Assembly: GCA_903844815.1 (NCBI GenBank)
Contig: CAIMVD010000029.1
Location: 1-64,000 of the forward strand
Source: an uncultured Bacteroidota bacterium
GTDB lineage: Bacteria > Bacteroidota > Bacteroidia > Bacteroidales > VadinHA17
Direction: 5' to 3'
Length of the DNA stretch: 64,000 bases
A program made the position numbers and the translations under genes. Below are positions 1 to 8,256 of the stretch, piece by piece. Below the pieces are notes generated by a model, which was not told where the DNA came from, ran no database searches, and was given only the letters and a program-made list of their open reading frames with translations. Position 1 is the stretch's first letter; each line of letters opens with the position of its first letter.

Positions 1-2
1 CA

Positions 3-467
3 TTTTATGCAGAACCTCCTCTTGTAATGATCGACGGAATAATAATAAACGACCTCAATGTGCTTGCAGACCTCAATCCGGAGCGAGTTGAGAAGGTAGA
101 AGTTGTAAAAACCCCTTGCCTGACAGGCGACAGGATCCTGCACGGGATTGTGAATGTAATAACAAAGACAGGAGATTTCAGCGACATTTCCATGCCTGAA
201 TATGCCGTCATGATACCTTACAAAGTGGTTGAAGAGGTCCCTGATTTTATCGCACCCGACTACTCTGACCCAAAGGTCATGATTAGCAGGACGCCCGATT
301 TAAGAAATACCCTTTACTGGAATCCTCTCTTAAAAACAGACTCTTCAGGAAAAGCAAATCTTACCTTCCATACATCTGATTTGCCGGGAAATTATATTAT
401 TTATATACACGGGATTTCAGATTCAGGAAAAATAGTGGTTGTAAGGAAATCATTCAGGGTCAGGTAA
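3..467 (+). CDS. TonB-plug / MG2-like surface protein, C-terminal part (5' end outside window)
   Basis: The frame is open from base 3, so this is the 3' end of a longer gene. The visible part has the TonB plug signature: 'PLVMIDGIIINDLNVLADLNP' context, then 'RVEKVEVVKTPCLTGDRI' and 'GIVNVITKTG'. It is followed by 'LYWNPLLKTDSSGKANLTF' and a beta-rich end, 'DLPGNYIIYIHGISDSGK'. In Bacteroidetes such proteins are large outer-membrane or periplasmic carboxypeptidase-regulatory/MG2 proteins with a plug domain and no following barrel. The gene ends about 60 residues after the plug, so it is not a full TonB receptor. The substrate cannot be told. It has no obvious link to the next gene. Confidence 0.7.
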   Translation, partial: FYAEPPLVMIDGIIINDLNVLADLNPERVEKVEVVKTPCLTGDRILHGIVNVITKTGDFSDISMPEYAVMIPYKVVEEVPDFIAPDYSDPKVMISRTPDLRNTLYWNPLLKTDSSGKANLTFHTSDLPGNYIIYIHGISDSGKIVVVRKSFRVR

Positions 468-881
468 TACCTGCTGTTAGCCAATGGAATAAGGAACCCG
501 GGGAAAATTGGATGTCGGACTAATTTTATATACCATGGCTATACAATTACCGATGACCTGCATTTCATTCTCTTTTATTACAATACTTTTTAATTAAACC
601 GAACAATAAGGCAACACGGTCTCCTTATATTCCAGTCATCAGGAAAAAAGTGAGATTTATTATTCAAGAGGTAAATTGCATTTACTTCTTGTAAATTTAA
701 CCAAACACTTTAATGGATACAATTAACATGAGTATTAACATCTTCCGGATATAAACACATTCCAATATTTCCGTTAGGATAAATTCAAAGTTTGAATTAC
801 CTTAGAGCATTTACACAGGTTTTGACAGACGATAGTCTGGTTTCAGCCTCTAAAAGACTTACCTCACTTAAAAGAAGAGAG
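468..881. other. Intergenic region, no gene seen
   Basis: AT-rich spacer between the TonB-plug gene and the PRPP synthetase gene. An in-frame 30-codon extension of the latter starts at a TTG at 792 but does not resemble the family N-terminus. No hairpin plus T-tract and no convincing TAnnTTTG box were found. Confidence 0.5.
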
Positions 882-1871
882 ATGGATTCTGATATTAAAA
901 TATTCGCAGGCAGCTCTGGTCAGGAGTTTGCAAAATGCATGTGCAAGTATCTCGGAGTACCACTTGGGAAAACTTCTGTGATAACTTTTTCAGAAGGGAA
1001 TACTTACGTAAAAATTGAAGAACATGTTCGCGACGAAGATGTATTTGTGGTTTTACCGATTGGTTTAGATCCCAATAATGAGTTTGTTGAACTATTATTT
1101 TGGATGGATGCATTTAAAAGATCCGGAGCCAGATATGTTACAGCTATAGTTCCCTATTTCAGCTATGCGAAAGGGGATAAAAAAGATGAGTCAAGAGTAT
1201 CGATCAGGGCAAGAGTTTGTGCAGAATGTATTGAACTGGCAGGAGCAGACAGGGTAATAACAATGGATCTGCATGCGGCTCAGATCCAGGGTTTTTTTAA
1301 AAAACCGGTAGACCATTTGTACGCCAGTCCTCTTTTGGCAAAATATATAAAATCAATTATGTCCGATAATATAGTGGTGGTCTCTCCTGATGCAGGATTT
1401 GTAAAAAATGCCAGGAAATTTGCAGCAAAACTGGAAGTTGATTTTGCTGTTGGAGATAAAACCAGAATCGCTCATGATGAAAATGCAGAAATTATGGAGA
1501 TAATAGGAGACGTCGCAGGTAAAAACGCGGTAATCATTGATGATTTTAGCTTATCGGCAGGAACTATAGTTGAAACTGCCAAGATATTAAAGAAAAGGGG
1601 AGCAAAGAGTATTATAGCTTGTCTTTCACATATACCACTCAGCTCAAAAGGTGTTGATGCCATTGAGAAGAGTGATTTAAGCATGGTCATATCTACAGAT
1701 AGTATAAATAATCCACGGCTAAAAGGGTCTTCCAAAATAAAGATAATATCTGTTGCACCATTATTTGCGGAAGTGGTAAAACGAATGCATAACAGGGAAA
1801 CAATTGGTGATTTGATAGATAATATTCCTGAAGATGTTTTTAATGCTTCGATTATTGCTCTTCATCACTAA
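882..1871 (+). CDS. prs: Ribose-phosphate pyrophosphokinase (PRPP synthetase), divergent
   Basis: Makes 5-phosphoribosyl-1-pyrophosphate from ribose-5-phosphate and ATP for nucleotide, His and Trp synthesis. I chose ATG 882 (329 aa): 'MDSDIKIFAGSSGQEFA' matches the usual family start and a purine-rich AAGAAGAGAG precedes it. Seen motifs are 'PYFSYAKGDKKDESRVSIRA' (flexible loop), 'ADRVITMDLHAAQIQGFF' (metal/PRPP site), 'DKTRIAHDENAEIMEIIGDV' (catalytic Lys/Arg loop, K and R kept) and 'IDDFSLSAGT' (ribose-5-phosphate loop). The last is normally DDMIDTAGT; the first two Asp remain but the third is Leu. This may be a second, divergent paralogue rather than the housekeeping enzyme. Length fits the family (about 310-320 aa). 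Confidence 0.85.
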   Translation: MDSDIKIFAGSSGQEFAKCMCKYLGVPLGKTSVITFSEGNTYVKIEEHVRDEDVFVVLPIGLDPNNEFVELLFWMDAFKRSGARYVTAIVPYFSYAKGDKKDESRVSIRARVCAECIELAGADRVITMDLHAAQIQGFFKKPVDHLYASPLLAKYIKSIMSDNIVVVSPDAGFVKNARKFAAKLEVDFAVGDKTRIAHDENAEIMEIIGDVAGKNAVIIDDFSLSAGTIVETAKILKKRGAKSIIACLSHIPLSSKGVDAIEKSDLSMVISTDSINNPRLKGSSKIKIISVAPLFAEVVKRMHNRETIGDLIDNIPEDVFNASIIALHH

Positions 1872-1924
1872 ATCCGGTTTTTTATTTTACCAGTTTATTG
1901 ATAATCCAACCTGATGCCCAATGC

Positions 1925-2176
1925 TCATGTTCGATCAGTCTCGATATTCCAACAATTGTTGCTGCTGAATACCAAATCAAGGTCAGGATTGTTTCGGCAT
2001 AGCTCAATAACCTGTTCTCCTGTCAATGCACTTAAGACTTCCGTACTGATTTTCCGAACCATTCTTTTGAGAATTAAATTCGATGGTTCATTATCTTCAA
2101 CAATCAATATTTTTAGTTTTTTTACCTGAACGTCTGTCTGTTCTGAAGAAACAGCATTTTCAATCTCGTTTGCTTA
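1925..2176 (-). pseudogene. Remnant of a response-regulator receiver domain
   Basis: On the minus strand this reads '..NAVSSEQTDVQVKKLKI' then 'LIVEDNEPSNLILKRMVRK', '..LTGEQVIELCRNNPDLDLV' and then loses the receiver pattern before the phospho-Asp ('MDIxMP' is absent; it ends 'FSSNNCWNIETDRT'). It is in the same frame as the upstream histidine kinase gene, separated only by TAA GAA TAA. The simplest reading is that a hybrid kinase lost its C-terminal receiver through stop codons and then a 3' truncation. Confidence 0.65.
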
Positions 2177-2179
2177 TTC

Positions 2180-3295
2180 TTATACCGGATTAAAAGGGAT
2201 AGTAAAATAAAATGTTGAACCTCTGCCTTCTACACTCTCAACCCATATTTTGCCACCATGTTTTTCAACAAATTCTTTACAGAGCAGCAACCCCAGACCT
2301 GTGCTTAATTCCTTGTTTGTACCGGACCGTTTGGTGGTAGCATCGATGCTGAAAAGCTTAGCCTGCATCTGATCGCTTATGCCAATGCCTGAATCTTTCA
2401 CCGAAATGACTATCATATTATTTTCATCCGGTTCGGATGAAATTGTTACCTCACCTCCGTTGGGGGTGAACTTTATACTGTTCGAAAGCAGGTTGCGGAT
2501 CACGGTCTGAATCATATTGGAGTCAGCAAATACCTGTAATTCATTGGATACTTCAATATTAAGACTGATTGACTTTTCCCTTGCCGATTCCGCGGCTAGA
2601 TTTACACATCCTGTTATAATATCTTTTAATATAAGGTTTTGCAGATTGAAAGCTGTATTTCCACGGACCACTTGCGACCATTCAAGCAGATTTTCCAGAA
2701 GATTGTATGTATTCTGTGCCGAGATGCTTAAGGTTTCATTCATATCCTTCTTCTGCTCGCCGGTTAGTATTTGTGACTCATTGGCTATTATTTTTGTCAA
2801 CTCCATGAATCCTCCAAGCGGCCCACGAAGATCATGGGCAATGATAGAAAAGAATTTATCCTTTGTCGCATTAACTTCCCGGAGTTCTTTGGTTTGCTGA
2901 CTTAGTTTCAGATGTGTGTGAACCCGGGCCTTAATCTCTTCTGACTGAAAAGGTTTAAAGATGTAATCGACTCCGCCGGTAGTCAACGCTTTTACGATAC
3001 TGTCCGTGTCGCCAAGGGCACTGATAAAAATAACCGGTACATCGGTTAAATCGGGGTTTTCTTTAATACGCCGGCAAACTTCAAATCCATCCATGCCCGG
3101 CATCATGATATCGAGCAGGATCAGGTCAGGCTTCTCTTTTTCAGCAGCAAGCAATGCAAGCTTCCCGCCAGGAATCAGCCGTGTTTTATATCCTTCAGGT
3201 CTTAGTATATCATCAAGCAATTTGAGATTGGCGCCATAATCATCAACAATAAGAATGTTGGGAATATACAGGCTGTTCAGTGTGTCGTCTTTCAT
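2180..3295 (-). CDS. Receiver-histidine kinase (response regulator-HK fusion)
   Basis: 371 aa, predicted cytosolic. The N-terminal receiver domain (about 12-130) has acidic pocket 'IVDD', phospho-acceptor D62 in 'LILLDIMMPG' and K114 in 'FKPF'. A short helix leads to HisKA with H154 ('FFSIIAHDLRGPLG'). The HATPase domain follows, with N box 'VIRNLLSNSIKFTP', G1 'DSGIGIS' and G2 'STGLGL'. It has no sensor or membrane segment, so input probably comes through phosphotransfer to D62, for example from the adjacent hybrid kinase. Its start overlaps that gene's stop by 4 bp (ATGA), so the two are co-translated. An in-frame receiver remnant lies beyond its stop. Confidence 0.9.
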   Translation of the reverse strand: MKDDTLNSLYIPNILIVDDYGANLKLLDDILRPEGYKTRLIPGGKLALLAAEKEKPDLILLDIMMPGMDGFEVCRRIKENPDLTDVPVIFISALGDTDSIVKALTTGGVDYIFKPFQSEEIKARVHTHLKLSQQTKELREVNATKDKFFSIIAHDLRGPLGGFMELTKIIANESQILTGEQKKDMNETLSISAQNTYNLLENLLEWSQVVRGNTAFNLQNLILKDIITGCVNLAAESAREKSISLNIEVSNELQVFADSNMIQTVIRNLLSNSIKFTPNGGEVTISSEPDENNMIVISVKDSGIGISDQMQAKLFSIDATTKRSGTNKELSTGLGLLLCKEFVEKHGGKIWVESVEGRGSTFYFTIPFNPV

Positions 3296-5733
3296 TTTTT
3301 TCTGATTCTGAATAACTGCAAAAGGTAATCATAATTGAAACCGGTTGCCTGTGCCATCAGGTGCCTGGAGAGTTCAGGATAATGATTTTCAATACTTTCA
3401 ATATGCGATGTAAGCAGGTGAAAATCGCCAGATTCAACGGCATTTTTAATTTGTAATACAAGGTCGTCCGGCAGTTTTGCAACATCCTCCTCAACGAGTC
3501 TGGCGTTACCCGAATATTTTAAGGGTGCGTCGGACGTTGTTTCTTCTTCGTAAACATACCTGATTCCAAGAGCATTGCCAATGGCTTCAAACAATTCACT
3601 TTCATGGAATGGCTTGGGAATATAGCCCTGTATGTCAAGTTTTAAGACCTTTATTTTCTCATCTTCGAGCGAGCTGGCGGTTACCGCGATAACCGGCGTT
3701 TGTTTCCCTTTTTCAGTTGATTTGATCCGGCGGGTTGCCTCATAGCCGTCCATCACGGGCATTCGCATATCCATCAGGATTAGGTGCGGGTTCCACTGTT
3801 CAAACTTCGCGAGGGCATCTGCTCCGTTTACCGCTTCTTTGGTTTCGAAACCAGCCAGCCTGAGAAAACTCCCCATTACCTGCCTGTTCTCTTCTTTATC
3901 ATCTACAATCAGTATGCGAAATGCATCACTTGGGTTATCAATGCCCGTCACACGTTTTTTAATGGAAGCTTCACGAATGTCGGGTTCTCCCTCCCTTATT
4001 TCCACATTGATGGTAAAGACCGAACCTTTCCCAATTTCGCTGGACACAGTGATATTTCCACTCATTAACATGGCCAGTTCACGGCTCAGTGCAAGCCCCA
4101 GACCAGTGCCTCTGGTGCTGTTGATGCCGGCTGCTGTTTGTTCAAACTGCTTAAAGAGTCTTCCCATTTCGTCCTCAGACATTCCCGGACCAGTATCCTC
4201 AATTTCGATGATCAGGCGGCTTGTATCCTTGTTCTCCTTGTCAACCCTGGCTCGTACAGCAATGCTGCCAAAGTCGGTGAATTTAATCGCATTTCCGATC
4301 AGATTGATCAGTATCTGCCGTAATTTATGGTTGTCTGCCTTGACATGACGCGGCAGATCACCCGAGGCTTCAACAATCAGCTGCAACTGTTTGGATTGGG
4401 CCTGTTCTTTGAACATCATCCGTATATCGCTCAAAACAGCATGCAGATCAAAATTTGCCGGGTTTAACACTGCACGGCCAGCTTCCATTTTTGACAATTC
4501 GAGAATGTCGTTTATCAGCTTCAGCAGATGTTCTCCGGCCCGATAGATAGAGGTATTATACTCCTTTTGTGTATCTGTCAATAATTTTTCGCGGTTCATC
4601 AGTTGCGAAAACCCAATGATCGCGTTCAGCGGGGTTCTGATTTCATGCGACATATTCGCCAGAAATGTACTCTTTGCCTTATTGGCAACTTCGGCATCTG
4701 CTTTTGCCTTTAAAAGTGCGGTTTCCACCTTCTTGCGCTCAGTAATATCACGGGTAACTCCAAGCATGGTTATTGAACTGCCATCACTTCCAAGTACCGG
4801 ATAAGTATAAGATTCGGTCATCAAAGTAGACATGTCTTTGCGATAATATTCGAGCTCTCCATGAAAAATTGGCAGAGGTGAGCCAGACTCAATAGCAGCA
4901 CATAATCTCACCACGTAGTCTATACTAATAGCTTGGGAGTCGGGTGTGAGTATCTTGTCAAGGGGCTGATTCATAGCCTCCTCCACCGTGAGGCCACGCA
5001 ACAGCTCCACGGCCGGACTTACATAAGTAATTGTACCGTCAAGATTCATGGTATAGACGACATCTCTGGTATTGTCAGCCAGTAACCGGTAGCGTTCTTC
5101 CTTAATCCGTAGTTCATCTTCAACCCACTTTCGCCCGGTGATGTCGGTGATGAAGCCATGCCACAGCACGGATCCATCCTCTTCCTTCTGAGGAACAGCA
5201 TTGCCGTAAAGTGAGCGGATGGCGCCATCATCAAACTTCATACGAAACTCCTGCTGCCAGGGGGTGAGGTTTTGTGCCGATTCCCGGATGGAAGCTAAAA
5301 CGCCGGGAAGGTCATCAGGATGACTACTTGCAAATACCTTTGAAGAATCTTCACGCACTTCATCAGGACTAACCCGGAATATTTCCCTGATGGCCTCGCT
5401 GGCGTAAGGAAAGCAGGAGGTGCCATCGGGGCGCAAAAGATATTGGTAAACGACACCGGGCACCCGGCTGGCGATTTTTCTGAGATTATCCTGCTGAAAA
5501 GCCAGTTTTTTGTTAGCAATGATTAACTCTGCTGCCCGTTTTTCATGCTCTTCGTTTTGAAAGGCCAGCTCTTTGTTGGCAATGTGCAGTTCATCGGCCC
5601 GCTTTGTTTTCTCTATGTTTTGAAAAGACAGCTCTTCCTTTTGCCTTTCAAGTACTATTTTTTGTACCTCGAGCTGGTTTAAGAGTGCAAGCATTTCTGC
5701 TTCAGAAAGATTCATGCCAGAGTTTTTATTCAT
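3292..5733 (-). CDS. PAS-domain hybrid sensor histidine kinase
   Basis: 813 aa, no signal peptide or membrane segment, so a cytosolic sensor. The order is: coiled coil (about 15-90) with repeated 'RAxELxIANKxLAFQN' units; two PAS/PAC units (about 90-205 and 212-335, each ending 'DITxRK'); HisKA with H363 ('MSHEIRTPLNAIIGFS'); HATPase with 'LINLIGNAIKFT', 'DTGPGMS' and 'GTGLGLALS'; receiver with D655 ('LILMDMRMPVMDG') and K707; and a C-terminal helical tail of about 80 aa that resembles the Hpt-like end of such kinases but shows no clear phospho-His motif. It is the first gene of a two-gene operon with the receiver-kinase downstream. The ligand cannot be told. Confidence 0.9.
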   Translation of the reverse strand: MNKNSGMNLSEAEMLALLNQLEVQKIVLERQKEELSFQNIEKTKRADELHIANKELAFQNEEHEKRAAELIIANKKLAFQQDNLRKIASRVPGVVYQYLLRPDGTSCFPYASEAIREIFRVSPDEVREDSSKVFASSHPDDLPGVLASIRESAQNLTPWQQEFRMKFDDGAIRSLYGNAVPQKEEDGSVLWHGFITDITGRKWVEDELRIKEERYRLLADNTRDVVYTMNLDGTITYVSPAVELLRGLTVEEAMNQPLDKILTPDSQAISIDYVVRLCAAIESGSPLPIFHGELEYYRKDMSTLMTESYTYPVLGSDGSSITMLGVTRDITERKKVETALLKAKADAEVANKAKSTFLANMSHEIRTPLNAIIGFSQLMNREKLLTDTQKEYNTSIYRAGEHLLKLINDILELSKMEAGRAVLNPANFDLHAVLSDIRMMFKEQAQSKQLQLIVEASGDLPRHVKADNHKLRQILINLIGNAIKFTDFGSIAVRARVDKENKDTSRLIIEIEDTGPGMSEDEMGRLFKQFEQTAAGINSTRGTGLGLALSRELAMLMSGNITVSSEIGKGSVFTINVEIREGEPDIREASIKKRVTGIDNPSDAFRILIVDDKEENRQVMGSFLRLAGFETKEAVNGADALAKFEQWNPHLILMDMRMPVMDGYEATRRIKSTEKGKQTPVIAVTASSLEDEKIKVLKLDIQGYIPKPFHESELFEAIGNALGIRYVYEEETTSDAPLKYSGNARLVEEDVAKLPDDLVLQIKNAVESGDFHLLTSHIESIENHYPELSRHLMAQATGFNYDYLLQLFRIRKK

Positions 5734-6204
5734 GGTTCCGGAATTTACAATTTACACATCAGATTGATAAACAATAAATACGAATGAAAGAATTCCTCAA
5801 TTTTCATTGGTCAAAAATATTTAGCGGTTTTAGTTTACAATTTCCGATTTAAATGTACTTAACTGTTCTTCAAAAACCTAATTTGCACTTCCCAATATAA
5901 TACTATATATCAATGCATTACAATAGCAACACTTTCCAATTCCCTAAAATCAGTGGTATTCAGCAACTATTTTGCTTACAACGAAAAGTTTAGTAAATAG
6001 TATTCCTGATTACACTCTTGCAAAAAAGCAAGGTTGAAGAATGAACAGGTTAAGGTTGATGCCATTTGAAATCTTTCAGAAAACGAGAGATTGCATTTTT
6101 ATCTGCTCTAAATTGGTGGTACCGTTTTTTACCGGTAGATGGTATCAGAGTTGACCGACGTTAAAAATAGTACCTTATTTGTCATTGGGTTTCATAAGAC
6201 AATT
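5734..6204. other. Intergenic region between kinase operon and defence island
   Basis: No coding pattern on either strand. It holds one candidate minus-strand promoter (listed separately) near its left end. The part toward 6204 is the 3' flank of the DUF3223 gene and shows no clear hairpin plus T-tract terminator. The change from housekeeping to defence genes happens here. Confidence 0.5.
5812..5842 (-). promoter_or_regulatory. Candidate Bacteroidetes-type promoter of the kinase operon
   Basis: The minus strand reads TATTTTTG (5819-5812), a full match to the TAnnTTTG -7 consensus. A weaker AATTGTAA (about 5842-5835) lies where the -33 TTTG box should be. It is about 80 bp upstream of the hybrid kinase start. 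AT-rich DNA gives such matches by chance, so this is only a candidate. Confidence 0.3.
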
Positions 6205-7071
6205 TCATGTTATTAACAAGTCCTTTGAAGATCTTTTAACCCTCGCCATCCCTGACCGGCTTGAATTGCACTCCTTCCTTACTATTCGCAAGCTTGACTT
6301 TTCTTTATGGTACGTCCTAAAATTATCTGCCAGTTCAGGTTCATAGAATTGTAATAAATTTTGATCATCCGTCTGGTAATCAACTGAATCCAAATCAATA
6401 TTTTTTGCTTCCTTAAACCGCTCCACTATCATTGAAAAGGTATTTGGCTGTCTATGGTCAACCACCAATTCTTCCCACCTTGATAAAATCCCTGTCTCCT
6501 GGCATTTGACCTGACCCTTGATTGAGTTTTTATTAAAATACTCCTGCTTTACTGACCTCAAATCAGATGCTATCGTATTTCGGCAGGCTTTTTGAAATAG
6601 TTTTTCTGGTGGATAATGAGTATTGTTAATCATCAATATATAAGAAAGACACCAGGATGTTTTATCGCTTAGGAAGACCTCGAAACATTTTGTATCATAT
6701 TGAACTCTTGACACCTTAATGTCTTCAATAAAAACTTCTTCCTCCGCCTTTTCAACAACCTCACTATTTTCCACAACGTTTGTTACTACATCATCCAGAT
6801 AGTCATGTATATTATTGTTAGTTTTGGTGATATCTGAATCATAGTTAATTAAATCCACAAGATCGTCCAGGTCCAGAGTACTTAGCGATTGGCCAAAACT
6901 ATAAGAATTTAAGATTTGTTGGTAATACGCCAAGGCATCCTTCTTAAACTTGTATTCTTTTTGTCCAATTGGTAACGGGTTTCTCATTTTCAGAATTTGT
7001 TTAGATTGTGCTTTAATCCTTATAATCATTTTTCTGTAAGAATCAGTTTTTAGTAGGAAAATACGAATCAC
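6205..7071 (-). CDS. DUF3223 (DCL-like) protein with HNH-like C-terminal part
   Basis: 288 aa from the first ATG. The ATG of M29 is an equally good start, because the conserved DUF3223 pattern begins there: 'LPIGQKEYKFKKDALAYYQQ' then 'ILNSYSFGQ'. The middle (130-175) has the DUF3223-like 'CFEVFLSDKTSWCLSY' and 'ACRNTIASDLRSV'. The C-terminal part has 'GQVKCQETG' (C190), then 'LVVDHRQPNTFSMIVERF' (D205, H206). In bacterial DUF3223 proteins this Cys..TG..VDH..P.TF pattern looks like a reduced HNH fold. It is the last minus-strand gene after BREX, with a 138-bp gap, so it may have its own promoter. Nuclease activity is inference. Confidence 0.55.
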   Translation of the reverse strand: MIRIFLLKTDSYRKMIIRIKAQSKQILKMRNPLPIGQKEYKFKKDALAYYQQILNSYSFGQSLSTLDLDDLVDLINYDSDITKTNNNIHDYLDDVVTNVVENSEVVEKAEEEVFIEDIKVSRVQYDTKCFEVFLSDKTSWCLSYILMINNTHYPPEKLFQKACRNTIASDLRSVKQEYFNKNSIKGQVKCQETGILSRWEELVVDHRQPNTFSMIVERFKEAKNIDLDSVDYQTDDQNLLQFYEPELADNFRTYHKEKSSLRIVRKECNSSRSGMARVKRSSKDLLIT

Positions 7072-7209
7072 TTTCTGTAGGCAATTATGAGACTGCTGAG
7101 AAAGAAATCTTTTACTTTATGAAAGAATGGGTGCAAAACTTGTATACTGACATGTCGGATCTGCCACTTTAACAACATCCATAGTTTTAACAACGATTTT
7201 TTTCTTTTT

Positions 7210-8211
7210 CTATTTTTTCCCAACATAGAACTCCCTTAATCTTGTTGGCTCAATAATTGGTGAATATCCAATTCGCTCGATGGATAAATTAGTCAATAAG
7301 TCCTTAGTTAAATCTTCTTCCTCTTTGGAGAAGTTATATCCCAATAATATTTTTTCAATTTTTAAAAGAGGCATTTTGTCATTTACATCTTTCTTAAGAT
7401 TTCTAAATATTGGTATTTCAATATATTTTGCATCAGTTCCTCTTTCTATTGATTTTTTTTCATCTACTTTAATTTCCGGAAATTCTTTTTCATTACTATC
7501 AAACCATATCTGGCTTGAAGTGCCAGATATCTTTTTTCGCCGATCAGAAATAATCCTGATCTCATTTTCTAACGAGTATAATCTTGATTTATGAAATGGG
7601 ATTAATTTGCTAAGATCAATAGAGACATATGGTGGAGATAAATTTAACTCATTCACTAAAGCCTTCAGCTTAACAAAAACAATTCTATTTTTATTACCAT
7701 ATAAAATATTGCTGCAATGATAATCCAACCATTGCATGGGAGAATTGTGAATTGAAAACAATACCAACACGCCTTTGCCATTATCTCCGAAAAGTCGCCA
7801 CATGTTGAATTCTAATATAGAATTCCTCAATATCTTTTGGGGACAGAAGGAAATTTGGTAAATCTCATTCTTAGCATGATTAAAACCATCCTCATCAAGG
7901 TTCAATCTTTTTCCAGCAAATGAAAACTCCCGGGGATCATCAAGGCTGTTTAAATTATACAATCTAATATTTCTATTTGATATTATTGATTCAATTGCCT
8001 CGAGTTTAGTAAAATGAATAATATTCTTTTGTTCAAAAAAATATGGGGTATGCACAAGAGTTCTATTGTTATGATGTAGGTAGGCAACAATATGGTCAAA
8101 ACTATCTAATCCTTCGCTTAATTTGCCAAACTTTAGGGCTTGAACTTCAATACCGGGAAAAATACTATTCAAACCAGAGATTAACGCTTCAACTTTATCT
8201 TTGATTTCCAT
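7210..8211 (-). CDS. DUF2971 domain protein in BREX operon
   Basis: 333 aa, soluble. DUF2971 features: 'IIHFTKLEAIESIISNRNIR' (family: YHYTSLEALxxIL), 'LYNLNSLDDPREFSF' (family: NDPxEF), 'ISFCPQ', and 'NMWRLFGDNGKGVLVLF' (family: WRxYGDxGxGVxxGF). The family is widespread in defence islands and has no established biochemical activity that I know of. It lies 45 bp downstream of brxL on the same strand, so it is probably co-transcribed as an accessory gene. Its N-terminal 40 residues and its last 150 residues show nothing I recognise. The domain call is fairly secure; function is unknown. Confidence 0.7.
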   Translation of the reverse strand: MEIKDKVEALISGLNSIFPGIEVQALKFGKLSEGLDSFDHIVAYLHHNNRTLVHTPYFFEQKNIIHFTKLEAIESIISNRNIRLYNLNSLDDPREFSFAGKRLNLDEDGFNHAKNEIYQISFCPQKILRNSILEFNMWRLFGDNGKGVLVLFSIHNSPMQWLDYHCSNILYGNKNRIVFVKLKALVNELNLSPPYVSIDLSKLIPFHKSRLYSLENEIRIISDRRKKISGTSSQIWFDSNEKEFPEIKVDEKKSIERGTDAKYIEIPIFRNLKKDVNDKMPLLKIEKILLGYNFSKEEEDLTKDLLTNLSIERIGYSPIIEPTRLREFYVGKK

Positions 8212-8256
8212 AACGTATATCTTTTAGGGAAGGATTATTTCTATGTGATCTAATAA

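Noticed and set aside
792-881. TTG start giving a 30-residue N-terminal extension of the PRPP synthetase
   Set aside because: The family starts at 'MDSDIKIF', an ATG with a purine-rich upstream lies there, and the extension has no family likeness.
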